Source: Treponema sp. (GTDB lineage Bacteria; Spirochaetota; Spirochaetia; Treponematales; Breznakiellaceae). From it: 26,912 nucleotides of DNA. Where the stretch lies: positions 1 through 26,912 of the forward strand of contig JAISTO010000156.1 in NCBI GenBank assembly GCA_031272575.1, in the 5' to 3' direction. The position numbers were made by a program, and so were the translations under genes. Of this stretch, positions 14,274 to 22,306 are shown in pieces. Under the pieces are notes generated by a model. The model searched no databases and had not been told where the DNA came from. It saw only the letters and a list, made by a program, of their open reading frames with translations. Within the stretch, counting starts at the first letter, position 1, and each line of letters opens with the position of its first letter.

Positions 14274-14914
14274 CTACAAATGAAAAATGTGAACGGCTGC
14301 ATACACTGTTCAACAGCATGAAACGCCGTTATTTTACACCGGACGATATACGCAGCCTCGGTTTCACTGACGGCGTGTACATCGTCTTCGAGGAGGGCGA
14401 AAAAGCCCACGGCGCTGACCGGATTGTCCGAGTCGGCAGTCATCGCAAGGCGGGAAATTTGCAAAAGCGGCTGAATCAGCATAGGCGGGATGCCGGCGGC
14501 AGCGTGTTTCGCCGAAAAGTGGGGTGCGCCTTATTGCACAAGGCGAATCCCAGGGATCCGGATATAGTCCACTGGTTTCAGAAGGACTATCATTCCTTTG
14601 CTCCCGATGCCTTAGCGCGTGTCCGTTCACAAGTAACCGGACACATAACGGGCAAGATGTCCTTCGTTGCTTTCGAAGTGAAAGACGGATCGCAACTCGC
14701 GTGGGAATCCAGGTTGATTGCCACTATCGCGAAATGCGATCAATGCCGGCAGTCAGCACAGTGGCTGGGAAACAGCATTCCCACGAACCTGGGGGACTTG
14801 CGGAAAGTCAAAGGCTCCGGGCTATGGCTGCAAAACGGCGTGGGCGACATGCCTCTGACGGACGCCGAATTGGCGCAACTGGAGCGGATGGTCAAATCGG
14901 GGAGGGGGGGATGA
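14270..14914 (+). CDS. GIY-YIG-like endonuclease family protein
   Basis: A 214-residue soluble protein. Residues 35-67 show the elements of a GIY-YIG fold: GVY (35-37), RVG (54-56, in place of YIG), and R67 followed by H71 (LQKRLNQH). The metal-binding glutamate is probably E146 in LAWESRLIA. The R in place of the Tyr of YIG and the 16-residue gap are atypical, so activity is uncertain. Such proteins occur as solitary homing-like nucleases, in restriction systems and in defence islands; nothing nearby decides. The ATG at 14270 is five bases from GGAGG in the duplicated leader. It sits in AT-richer DNA among surface-protein genes, which suggests acquisition. Confidence 0.65.
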   Translation: MTTNEKCERLHTLFNSMKRRYFTPDDIRSLGFTDGVYIVFEEGEKAHGADRIVRVGSHRKAGNLQKRLNQHRRDAGGSVFRRKVGCALLHKANPRDPDIVHWFQKDYHSFAPDALARVRSQVTGHITGKMSFVAFEVKDGSQLAWESRLIATIAKCDQCRQSAQWLGNSIPTNLGDLRKVKGSGLWLQNGVGDMPLTDAELAQLERMVKSGRGG

Positions 14915-15045
14915 AACAGTCACCCGCAAACTACGATCAAGTTATCGTAGACTCTCCGATGACATCCTCCCGCAATGAGGGAAAACTTGCAAAGGCTTTT
15001 ACACCCCGCGTATGCGGGGCACTGTTTGTTTGGAGGTTTTTATGA
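14911..15045 (+). CDS. Possible 44-residue coupled ORF
   Basis: An ATG at 14911 overlaps the GIY-YIG stop (ATGA) and follows GGGGAGGGGGG, a purine-rich site. The frame reads MKQSPANYDQVIVDSPMTSS and ends at TGA 15043-15045, overlapping the start of the next lipoprotein. Its last 14 residues (TPRVCGALFVWRFL) are encoded by the 40-bp leader repeat, so it may be only a bridge that carries ribosomes to the lipoprotein start. No family is recognised. Confidence 0.3.
   Translation: MKQSPANYDQVIVDSPMTSSRNEGKLAKAFTPRVCGALFVWRFL
15006..15045 (+). repeat. 40-bp leader repeat, copy 2
   Basis: Identical to 14234-14273, with two further bases making the hairpin arms CCCCGC-GTAT-GCGGGG perfect. It ends in the ribosome-binding site and start of the small lipoprotein gene. 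Confidence 0.85.
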
Positions 15046-15428
15046 TGAAAAACAAATTGCGTATGCCGGGGCTGCTTGCTCTGGCGGCCGCGGCTGCGAG
15101 CCTCGCTTTTGCGGGCTGCAAGATGGACGAGGAACCAACCTATACGGTTTGGACGGGCTCAGCGCTTTATGCTGACATTTCCATTACTATGAGTGACGGC
15201 TATTTTACACGGATGGAACTCACAAACGCCCAGTTCAGTGAGTGGGTGTCGTCGTCTGAGTTAAACGAGTATAAACACAACTGGACTGAAAGCCAGATTT
15301 ACGACTGGTTTATTGGCCGCGGCTTTAGCAGCACTATTGCCAATCAGGAAAGGGCCTGGCTTATGACCATCAACCATGGCATTATCATCAGCAGATCGGG
15401 ATCGGTTGTGGATTTCCTTTTAAAGTGA
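15042..15428 (+). CDS. Small lipoprotein, unknown function
   Basis: A 128-residue protein starting MMKNKLRMPGLLALAAAAAS with lipobox AFAGC (Cys at about 26). The mature part, about 100 residues, is not recognised: it has several aromatic residues and a possible small alpha/beta fold (YADISITMSDGYFTRMEL, then SQIYDWFIGRGF). The start has GGAGG five bases before the first ATG (eight before the second). Its leader and signal-peptide DNA match those of the lipoprotein at 16400, although the mature parts are unrelated. A frame opening at 15012 would translate the leader repeat and is rejected. Confidence 0.7.
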   Translation: MMKNKLRMPGLLALAAAAASLAFAGCKMDEEPTYTVWTGSALYADISITMSDGYFTRMELTNAQFSEWVSSSELNEYKHNWTESQIYDWFIGRGFSSTIANQERAWLMTINHGIIISRSGSVVDFLLK

Positions 15429-15447
15429 GCTGTTGGCATCGTTCCCA

Positions 15448-15490
15448 ACGGCGGCCGGTGCGCAAGGAAGGTTCAACTCCTTCCCGCCGT
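15448..15490 (+). other. tRNA-like acceptor/T-arm minihelix
   Basis: ACGGCGG (15448-15454) pairs perfectly with CCGCCGT (15484-15490). Directly stacked on it, GAAGG (15467-15471) and CCTTC (15479-15483) close the loop TTCAACT, a canonical T-loop. Only 12 bases (15455-15466) replace the D and anticodon arms. It may be a tRNA remnant, a tRNA-mimic element in the leader of the next gene, or chance. Confidence 0.4.
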
Positions 15491-15516
15491 AAATCGGCAT
15501 AGGAGGCCGAGAACTG

Positions 15517-16341
15517 ATGAAAAAACACGCTTTTTGCATTGCGGCCGCGCTGACACTCTTCAGCGCGGCGCCGGCATTTGGGGCGGACGATTATGTTTTC
15601 GGAGGAATGCACCTGGGCTTCGCAGAAGATTTCTTCGGCCTGGGCTGGCGTGGCCATGGTCAGGCAGGGGGATTTCGTGGCGGCCTCGGATTCGATATGG
15701 GGTGGTCAACAAAAAACTTCGACCTCTTTGGTCAGGAGTCTTCTGAAGAGGATCTGTCCTTCTATGGAAGTATTGGCCTTTCAGTCGGTGCCATGTTTGT
15801 CGATATCGGACTCGACTTAGGGTATTCTGTGGCTTATCCTGAAACCGACAGCCGCTGGACCAGAGATGGGTGTCAATGTCCAATCTACGAAAAAAAGACA
15901 TGGTTTTTACCCGTGCTTTTCAGTGATAAACTAATAGAAGGGTTTGTTCTTGGGCTTACCCCGCGTATCGGCGCGGCCTTCAAAATCCAATCGGTTCGCA
16001 TTGTTCCCTCAATAGGAATGGGTATGCATTGGCTGTGGGCCGAAACTACCGATGACGGGCTAAAAGCGTTATCGTGTCAGTTGTCCTCCCTCGCTGTGGG
16101 GCAGGCATATTCGAATCTCCTCGATGAAGCCAAAACAACTGCCTTCCGCACGGCTCTGAACATGGGATTGGAACTTCATTTTGAGGGTGCTTTTATGCTC
16201 GGAGTAGAAGTTTCGGTTCCCCTTAGTCAGGAAACAACATGGGCAATAAAAAGTATCGACGGGAGTACTTTTAATGACACCGCAGACTCATTTGAAAAAG
16301 AAGTGTCCGTAACGGTCAGTCTGGGATTTTCCAGATCGTAG
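15517..16341 (+). CDS. Predicted outer-membrane beta-barrel protein
   Basis: A 274-residue protein with a cleavable signal peptide (MKKHAFCIAAALTLFSAAPAFG, cut before ADD). The mature part has alternating hydrophobic/polar strands with many Gly and aromatic residues (GGMHLGFAEDFFGLGW, IGLSVGAMFVDIGLDLGYS, LGLTPRIGAAF) and ends in a strand (VSVTVSLGFSRS), as in small treponemal outer-membrane proteins. A Cys pair (DGCQCP) lies near residue 120. GGAGG lies 10-11 bases before the ATG. The barrel type is inferred from pattern; I cannot name a family. It sits between two lipoprotein genes and is probably part of the envelope. Confidence 0.65.
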   Translation: MKKHAFCIAAALTLFSAAPAFGADDYVFGGMHLGFAEDFFGLGWRGHGQAGGFRGGLGFDMGWSTKNFDLFGQESSEEDLSFYGSIGLSVGAMFVDIGLDLGYSVAYPETDSRWTRDGCQCPIYEKKTWFLPVLFSDKLIEGFVLGLTPRIGAAFKIQSVRIVPSIGMGMHWLWAETTDDGLKALSCQLSSLAVGQAYSNLLDEAKTTAFRTALNMGLELHFEGAFMLGVEVSVPLSQETTWAIKSIDGSTFNDTADSFEKEVSVTVSLGFSRS

Positions 16342-16374
16342 AAAGCACAGATTCATTCTTTTTGTCATATTTGA

Positions 16375-16380
16375 TATAAT
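16375..16380 (+). promoter_or_regulatory. -10 box of the 16400 lipoprotein gene
   Basis: Consensus TATAAT in AT-rich DNA, with only a weak -35 candidate (TTCATT) 17 bp upstream. The leader would be about 13 nt, just enough for GGAGG. Confidence 0.5.
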
Positions 16381-16399
16381 TTGTTTTATGGAGGTTTTT

Positions 16400-17029
16400 A
16401 TGATGAAAAACAAGCCGCGTATGCCGCGGCTGCTTGCTCTGGCCGCTGCCCTTTTTGCGTACGTCTCGCTGGGTTCCTGCGCTTCTCTCAAGGAGTACGA
16501 GGCATACCGGCAGCTGGCCAATGCGCAATCGTTTGGTGATTTTTTCCCCGAGGCAGAGTTCGCAAAAACGTTCGGCGGCATAGCGGAGGCGGAAGCGTAT
16601 CTGCGGGCGGCGGAAATAAAACTGGCGCGGGCGATTACGCCCAAGTCGTACGAGAAAGGGCTGGGGGCGCGGGCCTTCGGCGACACGCTCGGCTACGACG
16701 AAGCCAACGACGAGGCGCTGGTCATCTGCGATCTGAGCGCAAGCGATGGCAGGACAAGTATTCCGGTGTCGCACTTGACGCCCGACCAGCTGGAAAAGGC
16801 GCTCGACAGCGCGGGGGGGAGCGTCTTTTGGAGCGTGGTCGTATTTTACAAGGGCCGCATCTTTTCGCTGACGAACTACTATCTGGATAAAAACAGGTGG
16901 GCCGGTTACACGAACGGAAACGTGCAGATCGAGACCTTTCGCCTTGGCGAAAACCAATACCGCCTCGTCTATCCGATCGGCTGGGGCCTGAAAAAGGGCT
17001 TCGCGTATCTGCGCGGGGAACTGCCGTAG
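16400..17029 (+). CDS. Lipoprotein, unknown function
   Basis: A 209-residue protein, MMKNKPRMPRLLALAAALFA, with lipobox LGSC (Cys about 27). The mature part opens with a helical segment (KEYEAYRQLANAQSFGDFF ... AEAYLRAAEIKLARAI) and goes on to a mixed alpha/beta region ending in FAYLRGELP; no family is recognised. The start lies five bases after GGAGG; an ATG at 16388 overlaps that site and is rejected. DNA from the ribosome-binding site to about codon 16 is nearly the same as in the 15042 gene, while the rest differs. The tandem repeat array begins about 20 bp after the stop. Confidence 0.7.
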   Translation: MMKNKPRMPRLLALAAALFAYVSLGSCASLKEYEAYRQLANAQSFGDFFPEAEFAKTFGGIAEAEAYLRAAEIKLARAITPKSYEKGLGARAFGDTLGYDEANDEALVICDLSASDGRTSIPVSHLTPDQLEKALDSAGGSVFWSVVVFYKGRIFSLTNYYLDKNRWAGYTNGNVQIETFRLGENQYRLVYPIGWGLKKGFAYLRGELP

Positions 17030-17050
17030 GCAAAAGCGTTACTCCGCCCC

Positions 17051-17146
17051 GTCACTCCGCGCCTTGGCGCCCCCGTCACTCCGCGCCTTGAGCGCCCCGT
17101 CACTCCGCGCCTTGGCGCCCCCGTCACTCCGCGCCTTGAGCGCGGA
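17051..17146. repeat. 24-bp tandem array, four units
   Basis: Units starting GTCACTCCGCGCCTTG occur at 17051, 17075, 17099 and 17123; they alternate between GGCG and AGCG after that core. The last unit can form CTCCGCGC-CTTGA-GCGCGGAG. Related single copies lie near 26775-26805. The gap between the convergent genes ending at 17029 and 17346 consists almost entirely of repeats. Confidence 0.85.
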
Positions 17147-17164
17147 GTCTCGCTCCGCGGGGAG

Positions 17165-17187
17165 ATTCCGCGGTTAAACCGCGGAAT
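17165..17187. repeat. ATTCCGCGG palindromic repeat (perfect copy)
   Basis: The arms ATTCCGCGG and CCGCGGAAT are separated by TTAAA. It is part of a segment of about 49 bp (17163-17211) that recurs at 22729-22777 with few changes. Confidence 0.8.
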
Positions 17188-17203
17188 GACGTTTGCAGGC
17201 CAA

Positions 17204-17290
17204 GCCGCGGAATGACGGCAGGGCGGCACCGACGCCGCGGAATGACGGCAGGGCGGCACCGACGCCGCGGAATGACGGCAGGGCGGCACC
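17204..17290. repeat. 30-bp tandem array, about three units
   Basis: GCCGCGGAATGACGGCAGGG recurs every 30 bp (at about 17204, 17234 and 17264), each followed by CGGCACC. The array ends in an inverted GGGAGTA-type block (CCCTACTCCCTATTCCC) near 17290-17310. Confidence 0.85.
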
Positions 17291-17345
17291 CTACTCCCTA
17301 TTCCCTACTCCCCCCCCCTCCCCCCTCACGGCAATCAGCGTTGTC

Positions 17346-20150
17346 TTACCTCAGTTTGGGCCGGCTGTTGGTGCCGTCCCACTCCCAGATGGCCTCGTTC
17401 CAGGGGGTCCCCTCGTACCAGTTGCTGCCGTCGGTGAAAAAGTCCCAGGCGGGTGTCTCAATGTCCGCGCCGTTTGCGTGTGCGTGTCCTTTGTTTGCCG
17501 AGGGGGATAGCGGTTCGCCGTTCACCGTCATGCTGCTCAAGGCGTAGTTGTTGGACTTGGTCGCGCTAGTCGGGGCAAGGCCGACCACGCGGGCGACGCT
17601 GCCATTCGACCCACTGTAACTACCGCTGATGCTGCTGTTGAAGGCCGCGCAGTTCACGAAGATGTTAACATTACCGGTAAGGATGGTTACGTTTCCAACA
17701 ATACCGCCCACGTAGCATTTACCGGCGTCTGCTGAACCAGAGACCGTACCGGTTGACACGCAGTTCCGTATTGTATAGCCGGTATTAACGACGTCGCCCG
17801 CAACGCCGCCCGCGTAAACGGAACCAGTCCCACCGCTGTAGGTATACGCCACGGAAACATTCACCTCGCTCAGCACGTTTTCGATGGTGCCCTGGTAAAC
17901 ATAAGCGGCAACGCCGCCGCCAGGAACAGAGGAAGCAGTGGCGTCCTGGGTTATGTTCACCGTGCCCGTTACCCGCAGATTCCTCACCGTTGCGGCGACC
18001 GTGTCCGATCCCAGTGCGCCGAACAAACCAGCGCCATAGGTTTGATAACCAACGCCAACCGGAGTAGTGATGTTCACGGGCACGGTGTGGCCGTTGCCGT
18101 TGAGCCCGCCGGTGAACTTGTTGTTGGCATCGCCTATCGGGGTGGTGACCGCCGTCGTGATGTCAACAGCGAGTTTGTAGTACTTGGCAAGAGACGCGGT
18201 GCTGGTGGTCGTGGGCAGTTCGGTGCCGTTTGCGTTGGTCACTATGATGGCGTGCGCCTCGTCGCTGCCGTCGCCCTGGAATATCGCGTAAAGCGTGATG
18301 TTTGAGGTGAAAGTGGTGGTGTAGGTTGCGTTGGTGGGGCCTATCAACGCGGTGTTATACTCGTCCTGCCATACCCATTTGCGGAAAGTTATGTGCGAGT
18401 CCGCCGGCGTCGCCTTGACACTGAAGGTGGAGTTCAACAGATTGTCATGGGCCTGCCCGCTGACGATTTCCACGGTGCCGTAGGAGTCGCTGTCCACCTC
18501 GCTGACCCGCGCCACGCTGAGGGTGTAAAGACGAGTGTGAGTGAGGCTGGGAGTAATATTCACCGCCTCTGAGGGCATGGTGAAGGTGAACTCCACCGGA
18601 TCAAGGCCGTGTAAGGCCCCCGCGGTGCTGACCCTTTGGGTCGTGCTGCCGGAAGTCTTGGTGAGCGCCCCGGCTTCGGCCGACGTAAGGCCGACGGTGT
18701 AGTCGGCGTAACATTGGGCTGTGCCCGAGAAGGCAAGAACCGCCTTGACCGTGGCGCCCGGCCAGCATGTGGTCACGGTTTGTTCGCTCTCGCCCGGAAC
18801 GGTCGCCTTGAAGATCACGCTGTGGGTGAGGCCGACATCATGAGGATCGCCGGATATGTAGAAGGGAGGGAACGACGCTGCTGTTGTGCTGATGGGATAG
18901 AACGGGTCCCCGGTTATGCTGGCGCTCCAGGCTTTGCCAAAGAGATTCCCGGACACGGTGACGCTCTGGCTTGACGAGGTCAGGATCACCTGATCGGGGC
19001 TTGTTATCGTCACAAGCGGGTTCCCGATGGCCTGGTTCGTAAGACCGCGGCCGGTAAAGTTGCCCTTCACCGTGACGCTGGCCGGCGCAATCGTTGAGCC
19101 CTGGCTGTAGGGGCTGCCGCTAATCGTGGCGGTCCCCAGCGTGTCGGGCGGGGTGACGCTAATGCTGCCGCCGTGCGCCAGCGCCGCCCTGTAGTAACCG
19201 GTGTAGGTGTGCCCGCCGCCGTCACTGAGGGTGATGTCCGCGTCTACCACCGTGCCCGCATAGGCCGGCGGGAACTTGAGCGTTGTGCCGCTCGTCCACG
19301 CGCCGCTGATGGGGGCATCCTTTGCGCCGCCATTGTCCAGGTCGGCCTTGAGCGTGACGGCATCCACAGTAGTGAAGCCCGCGCCGCTCAACACGCTGTC
19401 GATGGCGAGGCTTGCGCTCAGCATGGTCTGAAAATCGCCTTCGGTAAAACTCCAGGTGACGGTCGTGGTCTGCCCGTTGTAGACGTGCGCCACTTCCGAT
19501 TTGCCCGCCTCCTTGCCGTCCTTGCTCAGCGTGATGTACAGGGGGAGGTAACCGGACGTAATGCCCGTCACTTCTTTGCTGATCTGGGTGGACGTTAGTG
19601 CCGCGCCTTCGCTTAGGTCGGTCGCGCCCAACTTGAAGGCCGTGACCTCCGCGCCCTCCGGGAAAGTCACCGTGCAGGTGAAGGTTCCCGTGCCGCTTGT
19701 CATGCTGGCAGCGCTTACGGGGGCCAGGCTCACGCTCACCGCGGAAGTGGTCGCGCCGGCTTCAATTTTAAACGGATCGGCCGACGTGCCCTGCGCGGAA
19801 ATCGTGTCCGCGGAAGTCAGATACGCCTTCACCGTTACGTACCAGTCGTCCGCGGGCTTCAGGCTAAACGCCCCGCCTGCTTCCGCGCTTGTCCTTGCCA
19901 CCGTGGTGTTCCCGGCAGTCTCGCTGGAAAAATCGAACTGGTAATGGTCAAAGATGAATGTGCCAGGCAGCACCGTCCGCGCCGCCTGCGAAAGCGCCGC
20001 CCCGTCATACGCCAGGCTGACTGAGACATAACCCACGTCAGAACCAGACGCGGAAGCGCCGTCAAGCGAATTATCGCAGGCCGTGAATGTCAGAATTACT
20101 GACACAAGCAGCGCCGCGGCGGCGCCGCCGAATCGAAAAAACTGTTTCAT
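17346..20150 (-). CDS. Large repeat-rich surface lipoprotein with GLUG-type beta-helix repeats
   Basis: A 934-residue protein with a signal peptide and lipobox TFTAC (Cys25). Most of residues 30-560 are Thr/Ser/Gly-rich beta segments (Ig-like or PEGA-like). An InlB-like segment is visible at about 590-625 (ITFRKWVW ... TLYAIFQG). Residues about 655-860 hold GLUG-type repeats (GAGLFGALG, GGGVAAYVYQGTIENV, YAGGVAGDV, YVGGIVGNV), which form a beta-helix in bacterial surface proteins. The C-terminus (WYEGTPWNEAIWEWDGTNSRPKLR) is the usual end of this type. An AAGGAG site overlaps the stop of the upstream gene, so translation is coupled. It is probably an adhesin or binding protein; the ligand is unknown. 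Confidence 0.8.
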   Translation of the reverse strand: MKQFFRFGGAAAALLVSVILTFTACDNSLDGASASGSDVGYVSVSLAYDGAALSQAARTVLPGTFIFDHYQFDFSSETAGNTTVARTSAEAGGAFSLKPADDWYVTVKAYLTSADTISAQGTSADPFKIEAGATTSAVSVSLAPVSAASMTSGTGTFTCTVTFPEGAEVTAFKLGATDLSEGAALTSTQISKEVTGITSGYLPLYITLSKDGKEAGKSEVAHVYNGQTTTVTWSFTEGDFQTMLSASLAIDSVLSGAGFTTVDAVTLKADLDNGGAKDAPISGAWTSGTTLKFPPAYAGTVVDADITLSDGGGHTYTGYYRAALAHGGSISVTPPDTLGTATISGSPYSQGSTIAPASVTVKGNFTGRGLTNQAIGNPLVTITSPDQVILTSSSQSVTVSGNLFGKAWSASITGDPFYPISTTAASFPPFYISGDPHDVGLTHSVIFKATVPGESEQTVTTCWPGATVKAVLAFSGTAQCYADYTVGLTSAEAGALTKTSGSTTQRVSTAGALHGLDPVEFTFTMPSEAVNITPSLTHTRLYTLSVARVSEVDSDSYGTVEIVSGQAHDNLLNSTFSVKATPADSHITFRKWVWQDEYNTALIGPTNATYTTTFTSNITLYAIFQGDGSDEAHAIIVTNANGTELPTTTSTASLAKYYKLAVDITTAVTTPIGDANNKFTGGLNGNGHTVPVNITTPVGVGYQTYGAGLFGALGSDTVAATVRNLRVTGTVNITQDATASSVPGGGVAAYVYQGTIENVLSEVNVSVAYTYSGGTGSVYAGGVAGDVVNTGYTIRNCVSTGTVSGSADAGKCYVGGIVGNVTILTGNVNIFVNCAAFNSSISGSYSGSNGSVARVVGLAPTSATKSNNYALSSMTVNGEPLSPSANKGHAHANGADIETPAWDFFTDGSNWYEGTPWNEAIWEWDGTNSRPKLR

Positions 20151-20160
20151 GCTTAACTCC

Positions 20161-22188
20161 TTATTCCTGCACCGTGAAGCTCATGACCGCGCCGTAATCC
20201 ACGCCGCCCTTTTTCACGGAAACGCTTAGTTCATACACGCCCGCCGGGAAGTTTGCCCCCGTCAGGGTGATGCTTGTGCCGAATACCGGCACGGTCACGC
20301 CGTTGATCTTCCACCAGTTGACGGTGAAGTCGCTCTCCACGCTGAGATTCTTTGCGCTGCCCTCATTCCGGTTGAGCGTACCGATGCTGCCCGAAACAAT
20401 CGTGCCTTCGCTGGTGTTCCAACTGAGGAGTATGACTCCCGCAAGGGCGTCCCTGGTGCCGTGCGTACGCAGGCTCTCGAAGCCGCTGACGGCAGCGACA
20501 AGGTCACCAATCGCCGTGGTGACTTCGTTCACGGTCGCGTTGACGTTGGAGCTAATGCCCTGCGCGTTGCTGATGGCAGTCTGAAAAGCGGTGTACTGCG
20601 CGGCGGGCACCCAGAGGGCGCTCTGCGCAATGTCCGTGCCGTCGGCGGAACTTGCGGCAGTCGCCAGCACGGTGTCCGTATTGCCGATGGCGGTGCTGAG
20701 CGTAGCCTTCACGGAGTCGGTACTGGCCCCGGTTTTCTTGGCGCTGTTGAACTCGCTGGTTGCGGTACTCAGAGCGCTCATGGCGGCCAACAATGCTGCA
20801 AGGTCATCACTTGACGCGCTGCCTGACGCCGCTAAAATCGCGCTTTCGTAGGCGCTCTTTGCCGTGCCGCTCACCACTACACGTCCGGGAACGATCTTGT
20901 CCGGATCGGTCTCGTCGCTCAGTTTATCGCCGGTGAACAAATCTTTGTCGTTCGTTGCCGCGGTGATCGCGTTGCTCAAGGCGGACCTGGCCTCTGCCGG
21001 GGTCATATCGCTCACCGCCGCTGTGGGCTCGCTGGTCACGCTCCCCGTGTTCCGGGAGTAGGACACCGTCACGGTGATGGTGCTTCCGATGTCGGCCGCG
21101 ACCGGAGTGTAGGTACCGCTGTCGCCTCCGATACCCGTTGTGCCGTTCCGCTTCCACTCGTAGTGCGGCTCTCCCGTCTTGTGCTGAAGCCCGCTCTCGT
21201 TCACGCCCAGGGCCGCGCCTTTTGCCGCCGCTCCGGTGATGCTCACCGTGCCGGTCAGGGGCGCGTAGACCACCTTGCCCGTGGGGCTGCTTGTCACGCT
21301 GCCTTCATTTTTGCTGCCGCTCACGGTCACGGTGATGGCCTTGTCCCAGTCGTCAACGGTCACGGTGTGGGTAGCGCCTGTCGCGCCGCCAATGTCCGCG
21401 CCGCCGGCCTTCCACTGGTAGGAAAGACTGCCCGTGCTTTCCCAGGTCAGAGCCTCGGTGTTCGCCGTGAGCACATCGCCCACGATTGGCTGCGCGTGAT
21501 CCGCCGTGATTGACACGGTTCCGGCAAGGTCTGCGTATCCGATGGGCCCGACGCCTTCGCTGGTTTTTGTGACCCCGTTATACGTCACCTTGACCCTGAG
21601 GTACTTGCCGTGGCGGTCAATCGGGACATGGTAGGCGCTTAGCACGGCGGAAGCGATGTCGCCGTAACTCGCGTCGCTGTCAGTCTCGGCTTCCTGCCAT
21701 TGGTAGGAAAGCACCCAGTCCGCGTTGTACTGGAGGCCGCTAAGGTCCGCCGTGAGGGCGTCCCCCACCTTCGGCTCGCCCGCTGCGGCAACCTCTCCGC
21801 TAAGCGCCTGGTACGCGGCCGTCCATAAGGCGTAGACCGTGATGTCCGCCGTCACCGGGGTTGAGTCGCTGAACTCCGTGCCGGCGCCGTCCTTCGCCGT
21901 GTTCCAACTGGCGAAAGTGAAGTCAGCGACGTTGACGTCATCCGCCGTCACCGCGCGGGTGGGCGCCGTTGACAGCGCCGCAACCGTCGTGGCCGGGCTG
22001 GTCACGGTGACTTGCGTTGCGCTCCCGCCGCCTTCGAACTGACCGCCGTTGGCGTCGAACGTGACGGTGTAGACCGTGGGTTCCTGGTCCGACCCCGTCC
22101 CGTTGTTACAGGCGCTCATGAGCAGGGCAAGCCCCGCAAGCGCGATCCCGAAGCCGGCGGAAAGCCGGCTCCCCTTTTTTGTTTTCAT
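20161..22188 (-). CDS. Surface lipoprotein with InlB-type B-repeat and Ig-like domains
   Basis: A 675-residue protein with a signal peptide and lipobox LMSAC (Cys27). Residues about 40-122 form an InlB/Listeria-Bacteroides repeat (YTVTFDANGG ... FASWNT ... TADITVYALW). Three bacterial Ig-like modules follow at about 130-395, each with a SYQW/HYEW core and a TVTV strand. Residues about 400-570 are helical and Ala/Ser/Asp-rich, reminiscent of FIVAR-like spacers, and 610-675 is another beta domain. GGAAAGGAGG lies ten bases before the ATG. It is the first gene of an operon with the 934-residue lipoprotein (ten bases apart). The long leader upstream holds an ORF with a C12 tract. Confidence 0.82.
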   Translation of the reverse strand: MKTKKGSRLSAGFGIALAGLALLMSACNNGTGSDQEPTVYTVTFDANGGQFEGGGSATQVTVTSPATTVAALSTAPTRAVTADDVNVADFTFASWNTAKDGAGTEFSDSTPVTADITVYALWTAAYQALSGEVAAAGEPKVGDALTADLSGLQYNADWVLSYQWQEAETDSDASYGDIASAVLSAYHVPIDRHGKYLRVKVTYNGVTKTSEGVGPIGYADLAGTVSITADHAQPIVGDVLTANTEALTWESTGSLSYQWKAGGADIGGATGATHTVTVDDWDKAITVTVSGSKNEGSVTSSPTGKVVYAPLTGTVSITGAAAKGAALGVNESGLQHKTGEPHYEWKRNGTTGIGGDSGTYTPVAADIGSTITVTVSYSRNTGSVTSEPTAAVSDMTPAEARSALSNAITAATNDKDLFTGDKLSDETDPDKIVPGRVVVSGTAKSAYESAILAASGSASSDDLAALLAAMSALSTATSEFNSAKKTGASTDSVKATLSTAIGNTDTVLATAASSADGTDIAQSALWVPAAQYTAFQTAISNAQGISSNVNATVNEVTTAIGDLVAAVSGFESLRTHGTRDALAGVILLSWNTSEGTIVSGSIGTLNRNEGSAKNLSVESDFTVNWWKINGVTVPVFGTSITLTGANFPAGVYELSVSVKKGGVDYGAVMSFTVQE

Positions 22189-22306
22189 ATCTGAAAACCT
22201 CCTTTCCTATAATGTCCCCAAACTCGACGCATAGTTGAAAAACCGACCACTAGTCAGAATAATGACTATACCGCGCCCGGAGGGGTACGGCGTGAGCGCA
22301 AAATTG

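Noticed and set aside
14230..15021. CCGCGTATGCGGGG looks like the hairpin of a type I-E CRISPR repeat
   Set aside because: Only two full copies occur, about 770 bp apart, each tied to a gene start; there is no regular spacing, no spacers and no cas gene.
16388..16399. Earlier starts reading the leader (MEVF at 16388, MRGTVCLEVF at 14240 and 15012)
   Set aside because: These ATGs overlap or precede the GGAGG site, and the residues would encode the ribosome-binding site; the signal peptide begins at the later ATG.
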